NCBI GenBank assembly: GCA_023228025.1
Contig: JALOCD010000021.1
Coordinates: 1-45,661 of the forward strand
Direction of reading: 5' to 3'
Origin: Prolixibacteraceae bacterium
GTDB taxonomy: Bacteria; Bacteroidota; Bacteroidia; Bacteroidales; Prolixibacteraceae
DNA: 45,661 nt
The notes beneath the pieces are model-generated. The model saw only the letters and a program-made list of their open reading frames with translations. It ran no database searches and was not told the DNA's origin. The position numbers and the translations under genes are program-made. Positions 27,201 to 34,745 of this stretch are shown here, one piece after another. Position 1 is the stretch's first letter. The number at the start of each line of letters is the position of its first letter.

Positions 27201-27678
27201 CGCAGGCCTGAGATGCGGGTTAAATTACAGGAATTTTGATTTTTCCATGTTGTGGAATGGTGTCACAAATACCTCCAGGTTAATCGGTGACAGGTTTGGC
27301 CTTGCTTTTGGGTTATACGGGGAAGAATCATTGTCTCAATGGATAGTAGATTCAAGATGGACCCCGGCAACTGCCGCTACTGCCACATATCCAAGGCTTT
27401 CCCAAATAGCAGGTGTAGCCGGTGGATATAATACAAGGCAATCCGATTTTTTCCTCAGGGATGCCTCCTATGCACGCTTGAAAAATATTGAGCTTGGATA
27501 TACCATTAAAAATCTGAACCGTTTGGGAATAGCCACACTTAGGGTTTATGTAAATGGTTATGACCTTCTTACCATTGATAAATTGAAAATTCTGGATCCG
27601 GAATCAAATACTACCCATAATCCGGTGCACCCATTGATGAAGACATACAACATGGGCTTAAGTGTGACCTTCAAATAA
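24286..27678 (+). CDS. SusC-type TonB-dependent receptor with STN domain (SusC2)
   Basis: A 1130-residue outer-membrane importer. Signal segment about 20-42 (VSASVYSQ), STN domain about 43-122, regulatory-like domain about 137-205 (GRVTDSSGASLPGVSVVV), VVVGYGTQKK, and a plug with IIVDGVERSFSRLDPNEIES and ILKDASSTAVYGVRGANGV. The barrel ends in NMGLSVTFK. The STN domain identifies it as the transducing receptor for FecR2/FecI2. SusD2 follows after 41 bases. Its plug is close to that of SusC1, but the substrate-facing barrel differs. Confidence 0.97.
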   Translation: MKKKRWNPVCDSGWKKIFFIMRVTMIFLLAGFLQVSASVYSQQTNLHLKAENASISQVLKMIEEQSDFHFLYRSDYFNEVPVVTIEMESVKLEDVLNRIIVPYGFAYVIDDKTVVIRKSDEPRSAGMPADQKKSISGRVTDSSGASLPGVSVVVKGTTIGIVTDVEGKFSFSVPADANTLVFTFVGMKPQEVSISGKTSVSIKMEVQTEGVEEVVVVGYGTQKKIAVTGAISSVGGVELAKSPATNIANTLAGRVTGLAAVQYSGQPGVDDPNFYVRGIATLAGGSSAPLIIVDGVERSFSRLDPNEIESISILKDASSTAVYGVRGANGVIYVTTRRGVEGKPVINITSSAGAQQPTRLPKMADAYTWTTLYNESQLNDNPNATPMFSQAEIELYRNHKSPILYPDTDWYKYMLRPFAFESAHNINISGGDAKVKYFISVGYRDQSGLFTKTRLNYDDSFWYDQYNLRANLDINLTKSTTLGITTGQITGITKEPYRSVGRAQVWGRMYAGTPISSPGIIDGKSIMNRYNLPIGGNAGLDFNGSQGVIRTATNDVNFNVELKQKLDFFTKGLQFKIKGAYNSSFVQTQTRTTPTKAFWPYQLKDIDPNASNGDSIVYQVANWNGNLATSESYGRAIYWYMESGLNYDRSFGKQNVTGLLLYNESKRFYPGTNSDIPTSYVGLVGRVTYNYDLKYFLDLNAGYNGSENFAEGRRFGLFPAVSAAWQLTREKFMKNVPFINYMKLRGSFGIVGNDQIGGRRFLYLPDTYSISSGGYNFGTTVPQNQIGAAESNLGNPFVTWEKSRKGNIGLDLKFLKERLSVTLDRFYESRDNILITRSTTPSLFSVTLPPVNLGQVDNRGYEIELGWRDNKKDFGYYVDLNMSYVKNKIIFMDEIKQPYDYLKRTGQQVNQVFGYVFDGLWSIDEVANQSKFPKDNYTPHPGDMRYKDLNADGIINSLDQKPIGFPENPQYTAGLRCGLNYRNFDFSMLWNGVTNTSRLIGDRFGLAFGLYGEESLSQWIVDSRWTPATAATATYPRLSQIAGVAGGYNTRQSDFFLRDASYARLKNIELGYTIKNLNRLGIATLRVYVNGYDLLTIDKLKILDPESNTTHNPVHPLMKTYNMGLSVTFK

Positions 27679-27719
27679 TACTATAATATTTCTAACTGAA
27701 ATAAAAAATACCGCATATT

Positions 27720-29474
27720 ATGAAAAATACAATCAAATATTTATTCTTTATCGGAATATTATACCTGTTTACTGCATGCAAAGACGAGCTAAAATTTGGG
27801 AATAATTTTCTTTCAAAGCCTCCCTTGTCCACAGCGGTAAACAAAGATACCGTTTTCTCAAATATTACATACGCAGAGCGTTTTTTATGGGGGGCATACA
27901 GCTCTCTGCCTTTTGGACAAAGTGCGCAGGATGGTAATAATTTTGGTTCCGGCTCAAGTTTTTATCTCGATTGCCTGACGGATATGATCAATACGGATCT
28001 TGTTCCTGCAGTTCCATATTATGTTAATTTATATGATGCCTACGTAGAAAACAGCTACATCGGTAAGTACCGCTGGAATTTCGGAGGATGGCCCGGGATC
28101 AGAAAGGCAAATATATTTATTGCGAATATCGGCCGGGTTCCCAACGTTGATGCGACCTATAGAAAACAGCTAATTGCCGAAGCCAGGATGATCATGGCGG
28201 TACATTATACGGAACTTTATCGCAATTATGGTGGCATGATTTGGATCAACCATGAATTGGCAGTTACTGAAACCGGTCCCTTTCCCAGGTTGACAAGCGT
28301 TGCAACCATGGACTCTATCGTTTCATTAATAGACAAGGCAGTTCCGGATCTCCCATGGATAATCACTGACCAGGTGAACTGGGATGGCCGTTTTACCAAA
28401 GCTGCTGCAATGGCCCTCAAGGCACGCGTTCTTTTGTTCGGCGCCAGTCCACTTTTCAATAGCGCTGCGCCTTATATGGATGGTGAGGCCGCACAAAAGA
28501 AATTGGTGTGGAACGGGAGCTACGATCCAAATCTTTGGAAGAGGGCAGCGGATGCCGCTGCGGCGCTGATCTCCAGAGTTGAATCAGAAGGGGGATACAG
28601 GATCGTGAAAACCGGAAACCCAAGAAAAGATTTTCAGAACGGATATTATACGAGGGGAACCGGCGAAACCCTTATCTCTACCAGAACAGTATTTCTGTAC
28701 CCGGATGACGATAGGACACTAGGGCCGATTAAATGGTCAGGTACGGGAACTTATACACAGGAATATGTAGACATGTTCCCAATGGCCAATGGGCTACCAA
28801 TAACGGACCCGGCGTCGGGTTTTAATCCAAATGATCCCTATGTAAACAGGGATCCGCGGTTGTATGAAACGGTACTTGTCAACGGGGATTATTACCAGGG
28901 AAGGACCGCGGAGCTCTTTCTCGGGGGTCGTGAAAGGCTTTCCAAAAAAGACTTGCCAGCTTTAACAGGTTACGGTCCCAGAAAATTCGTACTTGAAAGA
29001 AATACCGCCACAAATTTGGGGTCGATCGTACAATGGCCATATTTAAGATTGCCCGAAGTTTATCTGTCCTGCGCCGAAGCGCTCAATGAAGTCAACAATG
29101 GACCTACAGCGGAAGCATACAGGTGTGTTAATCTTGTCAGAAACAGGGTTAACCTGTCCAATTTGCCGGCAGGCCTCTCCAAGGATAAGTTCCGCGAGGC
29201 CGTATTGAACGAACGGGCATGTGAATTTGGATTCGAAAGGGTAAGATGGTATGATATCATACGCTGGAAAAAGGAAGATGTTTTTAAAAAGCAACTTCAT
29301 GGGATGGATATCACAAAATCAGGATCTACACTTTCCTATGCCACATTTCCTTTGACACCTATAAGGTACTGGTCGACCAACTGGTCGCCAAAATGGTATT
29401 TGAGTGCATTCCCTGCAAATGAAATTTTGAAAGGGACTGGATTGATCCAAAACCCGGGATGGGAGATTAATTAG
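27720..29474 (+). CDS. SusD/RagB-family lipoprotein (SusD2)
   Basis: A 584-residue surface lipoprotein with lipobox LFTAC (Cys20). It has the SusD helical motif (AEARMIMAVHYTELYRNYGG), the segment RLPEVYLSCAEALNEVN, then LNERACEFGFERVRWYDIIRWKK, and ends in NPGWEIN. It pairs with SusC2 and is followed 14 bases later by a second susC-like gene, so the two pairs are co-transcribed. Confidence 0.96.
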   Translation: MKNTIKYLFFIGILYLFTACKDELKFGNNFLSKPPLSTAVNKDTVFSNITYAERFLWGAYSSLPFGQSAQDGNNFGSGSSFYLDCLTDMINTDLVPAVPYYVNLYDAYVENSYIGKYRWNFGGWPGIRKANIFIANIGRVPNVDATYRKQLIAEARMIMAVHYTELYRNYGGMIWINHELAVTETGPFPRLTSVATMDSIVSLIDKAVPDLPWIITDQVNWDGRFTKAAAMALKARVLLFGASPLFNSAAPYMDGEAAQKKLVWNGSYDPNLWKRAADAAAALISRVESEGGYRIVKTGNPRKDFQNGYYTRGTGETLISTRTVFLYPDDDRTLGPIKWSGTGTYTQEYVDMFPMANGLPITDPASGFNPNDPYVNRDPRLYETVLVNGDYYQGRTAELFLGGRERLSKKDLPALTGYGPRKFVLERNTATNLGSIVQWPYLRLPEVYLSCAEALNEVNNGPTAEAYRCVNLVRNRVNLSNLPAGLSKDKFREAVLNERACEFGFERVRWYDIIRWKKEDVFKKQLHGMDITKSGSTLSYATFPLTPIRYWSTNWSPKWYLSAFPANEILKGTGLIQNPGWEIN

Positions 29475-29488
29475 CAACTAACTTAGTT

Positions 29489-32400
29489 ATGATATTAAAA
29501 ATGCAAAATATGAATGTACATATAGCAAATAGGTTCCTGTTGTTTGGGCTTTTATTCATCCTTTCGGTATTCGATGGACTAGCTCAAAATCAGTCGATTA
29601 CAGGAATAATCAAAAATACTGGCGGCGTTCCTGTACAGAAAGCGGCTATTTCGATTCTGGAAAACCCTGGTGTGGTCGTTTACAGCGATCAGGATGGCAA
29701 GTTTGTGATCAACGGCAAAATAGGTGAACATGTCAAAGTTACAGATCCGGATTTGTTCCACAAAACGCTAAAGATTACCGATAACAATATGGTTATTACC
29801 ATTGAAGATAAGGATGGGCTAGTTCCGGTGGGATATGGCTTGAAAGTTTCTAAAGAAGAGATGACAATGGCTGTTGGAATGGCCAATTCGGATAAACTGA
29901 CAAGAAGTACTGCGCTAAACCCGGCTAATTCCCTTTATGGTCAAATAACCGGCCTGGAGGTGATGCAAAATGGCGGCCTACCCTGGGAAACTAACCCTAC
30001 ACTATTTTTAAGAGGGGTTGGTACGACCTTGGACAGATCGATTCTCATTTTGGTAGATGGGTTTGAACGTTCAATCAATACACTTAGCATGGATGAGATC
30101 GAAAGCGTGGTCATGCTGAAAGATGCTGCCTCCCTTGCACTATATGGTCTGAGGGGAGCCAATGGTGTTTTGTTGGTTACTACCAAAACTACCGGGATAA
30201 ACCAAACGCGTAAAATAAGCGTTGGATTTGAAAGAGGCATTACACAAGCAACCCGTTTGCCCCATTTTTTGAATGCCTATGATTTTGCCCAGAGGTACAA
30301 TGAAGGCTTGTCTAACGATGGTTTACCACTGCGGTACTCACAGGCCGAATTGAATGGGTTCAAGTCTGGGAGTAATTCCAAGTACTTTCCAAATGTTGAT
30401 TGGTTGAAAGAGTCCTTACGAAATTATGGATCAAATAATAAATTGAATATATCAATCAATGGTGGCAACAAATCCCTAAGGTATTTTACCCTTTTAAATT
30501 ATCAGGACGATAATGGATTGTTAAAACCGGTTGATGTTAATTCAGGTTACTCTACACAATTTATTTATAAAAAAATAAATTTAAGAACAAATATTGACGT
30601 TAACCTTACGCCTTCGACCAAATTGGCGATAAGGCTTGGCGGGATGATTGAGAGGACTAACCAGCCCGCGAGTTCGTCGGCTGCCATAATGAGCGCCATT
30701 TACAACATTCCGTCTGCTGCTTTTCCCGTAAAATATGCCGATGGCAATTATGGGGGAACGGATGTTTATGGGAACAATCCTGTCGCGTTAATCGCATCTA
30801 CAGGATATAGAAAAGCACAGAACCGCGACCTGCAAATGAATGTCAGGCTGGAGCAAAAATTGGATGTTTTCCTGAAAGGGTTACTGTTCGAAGCAGCTTT
30901 TGCCGATAATAATTACGTTGGAAATACTGATAGCTGGACCCAGACTTTTCAGTATGAAAGGTTAAAGTTGGTCATGAACACTTCCGGTGCAATAACTGAT
31001 TCTGTAAAAACCATTTACAGTCGTAATTCGACCCTTGGATTTGGCAGTGGCGTCTCTAACATAACCAGATCAAGGGTTATTTTAGGCAATTTTAAATATG
31101 CAAAAGATTGGGGAAGCAACTCAATTAACTCAACATTGTTGTTTCAACAGGAAGAAAAAATAGGTTTTAATTATACATTTTTACATCAGATCATTGCAGG
31201 CAATGCCCATTATTCAAAATCGGGTAAATATTTTGCAGATTTTTCGATCTCTTATTCCGGTTCAAATTATTTGGCAAGGGGATCCAGATTTGGTATTTTC
31301 CCTGCGCTGTCCGGCGCCTGGAATATATCGAAAGAAGATTGGTTTGCAAAGGACGGTAAGATTAACGATTTAAAAATAAGGGCCTCCTGGGGTATGTCCG
31401 GAAATGACCTGATTCCGCTATATCCTATTTCAAACGCATATTTCAGGGGTGCGCCTATCTATCCTTTGGGACAAAATAATCAAAACCTTGGCGTAACAAG
31501 TAGCATAGGTAACATTGCAGTAGGCAAAATGACCTTTGAAACATCATATAAATCCAATATTGGGATTGACGCAAGGTTGTTTAAAAAATTAGCCATCAAT
31601 TTGGACGCTTTTTATGAAATCAGAAAAGATATCCTGGTTCCGAATGTCCGTCAATTGTCTGATATTATTGGGATTAACAGAATATATTACGGAGGGGGGA
31701 TCGTTCACAACAAAGGAATAGAGATAGATTTAAATTACAGCAACTCCTGGAATGATTTTACCTACTATTTCGATGGCCAATTTTCCTTTGTGAAAAATAA
31801 AATCGTGAACATTTTTGAGGAAAAACAGCCGTACGAATATTTGAAATCAACAGGGAAAAGTATTGGTCAGGCGTTCGGATTGCAGGCAATTGGGTTTTTT
31901 AAGGATTTGGCCGATATTAACAATAGTCCCACTCAAATATTTTCACCTGTAAAACCCGGAGACATTAAATACAAGGACCTTAACAGTGATGGTGTTATCA
32001 ACCAATTGGACTATAAGCCATTGGGATACAGTACAATAAATCCTGAGATATATTATTCCGGTACAATTGGGATAAAATATAAGGCATTTGGTTTGGATGC
32101 GCTGTTCCAGGGAGTTGCCAACTACACACGCTATGAAAATACCCCTGGCCTTTTCTGGCCCCTGGTTGGAAATACCAATATTTCCACTTTTTCAGACAAC
32201 CGATGGACCCCGGCAACCGCTGCAACCGCGACCCTTCCAAAGCTTAATACGATTTATCAGAATGTTAACAATCAAAGACCAAATAGTATTTGGCTTGTAG
32301 ATGGCTCGTTTCTTAAATTGAGGTCGCTTAATGTCTATTATACTTTTTCGGATAAGGTGATCTCAAAATTGAAATTGACCAATGCCCGCGTCTTCCTTAG

Positions 32401-32512
32401 GGGAATGAACCTCTTTTCCCTAGACCATGTTAAGATTGTCGACCCTGAGGCATTGGGGGCCGTTTATCCAATCTTATCATCTTATCAATTGGGTATTAAC
32501 ATTGGGTTTTAA
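29489..32512 (+). CDS. Divergent SusC-like TonB-dependent receptor without STN domain (SusC3)
   Basis: A 1007-residue outer-membrane receptor. A signal segment (about 14-33) is followed directly by a regulatory-like domain (about 36-106), with no STN domain. The usual VGYGTQ linker is altered to VGYGLKVSKEE. The plug (about 125-235) retains LVDGFERSINTLSMDEIESVVMLKDAAS and LYGLRGANGVLLVTT. Barrel and end (YQLGINIGF) are normal. Lacking STN, it should transport but not signal, relying on SusC2/FecR2 for induction. Start at 29489 is used; ATGs at 29504 and 29513 are possible. Confidence 0.93.
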   Translation: MILKMQNMNVHIANRFLLFGLLFILSVFDGLAQNQSITGIIKNTGGVPVQKAAISILENPGVVVYSDQDGKFVINGKIGEHVKVTDPDLFHKTLKITDNNMVITIEDKDGLVPVGYGLKVSKEEMTMAVGMANSDKLTRSTALNPANSLYGQITGLEVMQNGGLPWETNPTLFLRGVGTTLDRSILILVDGFERSINTLSMDEIESVVMLKDAASLALYGLRGANGVLLVTTKTTGINQTRKISVGFERGITQATRLPHFLNAYDFAQRYNEGLSNDGLPLRYSQAELNGFKSGSNSKYFPNVDWLKESLRNYGSNNKLNISINGGNKSLRYFTLLNYQDDNGLLKPVDVNSGYSTQFIYKKINLRTNIDVNLTPSTKLAIRLGGMIERTNQPASSSAAIMSAIYNIPSAAFPVKYADGNYGGTDVYGNNPVALIASTGYRKAQNRDLQMNVRLEQKLDVFLKGLLFEAAFADNNYVGNTDSWTQTFQYERLKLVMNTSGAITDSVKTIYSRNSTLGFGSGVSNITRSRVILGNFKYAKDWGSNSINSTLLFQQEEKIGFNYTFLHQIIAGNAHYSKSGKYFADFSISYSGSNYLARGSRFGIFPALSGAWNISKEDWFAKDGKINDLKIRASWGMSGNDLIPLYPISNAYFRGAPIYPLGQNNQNLGVTSSIGNIAVGKMTFETSYKSNIGIDARLFKKLAINLDAFYEIRKDILVPNVRQLSDIIGINRIYYGGGIVHNKGIEIDLNYSNSWNDFTYYFDGQFSFVKNKIVNIFEEKQPYEYLKSTGKSIGQAFGLQAIGFFKDLADINNSPTQIFSPVKPGDIKYKDLNSDGVINQLDYKPLGYSTINPEIYYSGTIGIKYKAFGLDALFQGVANYTRYENTPGLFWPLVGNTNISTFSDNRWTPATAATATLPKLNTIYQNVNNQRPNSIWLVDGSFLKLRSLNVYYTFSDKVISKLKLTNARVFLRGMNLFSLDHVKIVDPEALGAVYPILSSYQLGINIGF

Positions 32513-32533
32513 ACATTAAAACAAACTTTTATT

Positions 32534-34312
32534 ATGAAACTATCACGATTTGTATCAAAAAATATGGTAGATAAAGTTCTACGGTTTGGTTCAGGAAGGG
32601 CTCGTATATGTAAGATGGAAGAGTTGAACTCACCAAAGAAACCTCTAAAACTCCTATCTGTTTTAGCAGGGATATTTGTACTGTTCTTTCCATTGAGTTG
32701 TCATTACCTCGATTTTACCAACCAGTCCCCCTGGACCGAAGAAATGATAACCAAGGAGTACACACTTGCTTCCGTACTTTTATCCGCTGTTTATGCTTAT
32801 CTCCCGACTGATTTTATGCCGATTGACGGGGCCACTCGTTCTTCTGCATCTGACGATGCCATCCACGTAACTTCTTTGTCAAGTGTATATCGTTTTAATG
32901 ATGGTAGTTGGAGCGCTTTAAATCCGATAGATGATGTTTGGACCAATATGTACTACGGAATCAGGGCAGCCAACAATTTTCTGAGGATATCAAAAGGGCT
33001 TACTTTTGAGGAGAACCGTTATAGTAGCAGGACCGATTATGCCGGTCAAATGAAACGATTCTATTATTTTCCTTACGAAACTAGATTCTTACGCGCATTT
33101 TACCATTTTGAACTGATTAAACGGTACCACAATGTACCATTGGTTACCAAGGAGCTTACGCCGGAAGAGGCAATGAGTTATCCAACTACCTCCTTTGATG
33201 ATATGGTAAAATTCATTGTTACCGAATGTGACTCGGCAAGTCTTAAGCTTCCTGTAACTTTTAAAAATGTTACTGGCTCGGAAACAGGACGTGCAACCAA
33301 AGGCGCTGCCCAGGCGCTTAAGGCACGGGTATTGCTATATGCTGCAAGTCCTTTAAATAATCCATCAAACGATATTCAAAAATGGATCAATGCCGCAATA
33401 GCTGCCAAAGCAATCATTGATGGAGGGGCGTACAAGCTTGAAACAAATTATGCGGGAGTTGTGAACAATTATAAAACGCCCGTGGAATTGATTTTCGAGA
33501 CAAGGCAATCTGCCGCCAATACATTCGAAAGGGCAAATTTTCCGGTCGGTTACATTGGTGGCAATACCGGCACCTGTCCTACCCAAAACCTTGTTGATTC
33601 ATACGAAATGGCAGCCACCGGATTAGGAATAAATGAGCCGGGTTCAGGTTACAATGCTGCAAATCCTTATGTTGGGCGCGATCCCAGATTTGCGGCAACG
33701 ATCCTTTATAACAATTCCACCTGGAAAGGATTACCCGTTCAGGTTTGGACCGGAGGCGTCAATGGTCCGCCGGTATTTAATGCTTCCTTAACAGGATATT
33801 ACCTTAAAAAGTATGTTATTGAGGCTGTTCGGCTGGATCCGAATCTTGGGATTACAACGGCTGAGCATACCTGGGTTAATTTCCGATATGGGGAGGTTCT
33901 ATTAAACTATGCCGAGGCGATGAACGAAGCTTACGGTCCTTCTGCAACAGGACCAGGCACGCTCTCTATGAATGCGACCCAGGCTGTAAACCAGATAAGG
34001 ACCAGGGCTAAAATGCCACCCTTCCCTGCCGGAATGTCGCAGTCCGAATTCAGGGATAAACTAAGAAATGAGCGAAGGGTTGAATTGGCCTTTGAAGATC
34101 ATCGTTTTTGGGATGTCAGGCGGTGGAAAATCGCCAATACGCTCACGAGCATTTATGGTGTCGATGTTGTCAATAACAACAATGTCTATACCTATACGAG
34201 GAAACTTGTTGAACAACGTGTTTGGAAACCGGATAACAGGATGTTGTGGTATCCAATTTCACAGGCTGAAATGTACAGGAACCCTAAATTGGTTCAAAAT
34301 CCGGGCTGGTGA
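32534..34312 (+). CDS. SusD/RagB-family lipoprotein (SusD3)
   Basis: A 592-residue partner of SusC3, 21 bases downstream of it. The SusD core is clear: TRFLRAFYHFELIKRYHN, AVNQIRTRAKMPPFP, LRNERRVELAFEDHRFWDVRRWK, and it ends in QNPGW. The lipobox FPLSC places Cys at residue 56, with a 28-residue basic extension before MEELNSPKK. The ATG at 32615 would give a conventional 29-residue signal peptide and may be the true start. It is the last gene of the FecR2 operon by spacing. Confidence 0.95.
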   Translation: MKLSRFVSKNMVDKVLRFGSGRARICKMEELNSPKKPLKLLSVLAGIFVLFFPLSCHYLDFTNQSPWTEEMITKEYTLASVLLSAVYAYLPTDFMPIDGATRSSASDDAIHVTSLSSVYRFNDGSWSALNPIDDVWTNMYYGIRAANNFLRISKGLTFEENRYSSRTDYAGQMKRFYYFPYETRFLRAFYHFELIKRYHNVPLVTKELTPEEAMSYPTTSFDDMVKFIVTECDSASLKLPVTFKNVTGSETGRATKGAAQALKARVLLYAASPLNNPSNDIQKWINAAIAAKAIIDGGAYKLETNYAGVVNNYKTPVELIFETRQSAANTFERANFPVGYIGGNTGTCPTQNLVDSYEMAATGLGINEPGSGYNAANPYVGRDPRFAATILYNNSTWKGLPVQVWTGGVNGPPVFNASLTGYYLKKYVIEAVRLDPNLGITTAEHTWVNFRYGEVLLNYAEAMNEAYGPSATGPGTLSMNATQAVNQIRTRAKMPPFPAGMSQSEFRDKLRNERRVELAFEDHRFWDVRRWKIANTLTSIYGVDVVNNNNVYTYTRKLVEQRVWKPDNRMLWYPISQAEMYRNPKLVQNPGW

Positions 34313-34551
34313 TTATTGGCATGAACCTGATATTGAGGTTATCAGCGAAAGTGATTTTATGTTCCTTCCGGCCGGCTACAGTGACTTTCCTGAGGAAGTA
34401 AGCAGGGTCGGTGGATGATGACTTCTATCGGGTTCAGTACCCTTAATATCTTGGACTATAACATAATCTTTATAATGGCACTGAAGGTATAGATAACTAC
34501 AATATACCAACCCTGCTTTCTATTTGTGTTATGTTAAATATTAATAGACTA

Positions 34552-34711
34552 GAGACTGTTTAAATTTTATTTCAATCGGAATTCTTTGTGAATCTTGGTG
34601 TCAATAGTGACTTAGTGGCCTCGTTTTCCTGCCACAAAGACACTAAAACACCAAGGTTTCACGAAGGAAATTTCAACCATTATCCAACTATTAAAAATTT
34701 AAACAGTTTCT
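34552..34711. mobile_element. Small MITE-like element with nested hairpin (160 bp)
   Basis: The ends are GAGACTGTTTAAATTTTA and, reverse-complemented, GAAACTGTTTAAATTTTTA, the same terminal motif as the two 255-bp elements. A TA flanks both ends. Inside, about 40-base arms (TTCTTTGTGAATCTTGGTG... and ...ACCAAGGTTTCACGAAGGAA) form a long hairpin related to 10496-10583. It occupies most of the 433-base gap between SusD3 and the PL26-like gene. The rest of that gap holds an ORF-like 36-codon tail at 34311-34418 and nothing else I recognise. Confidence 0.62.
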
Positions 34712-34745
34712 AAATGGGATCAGATTTTAAGGGAATACTTATACA

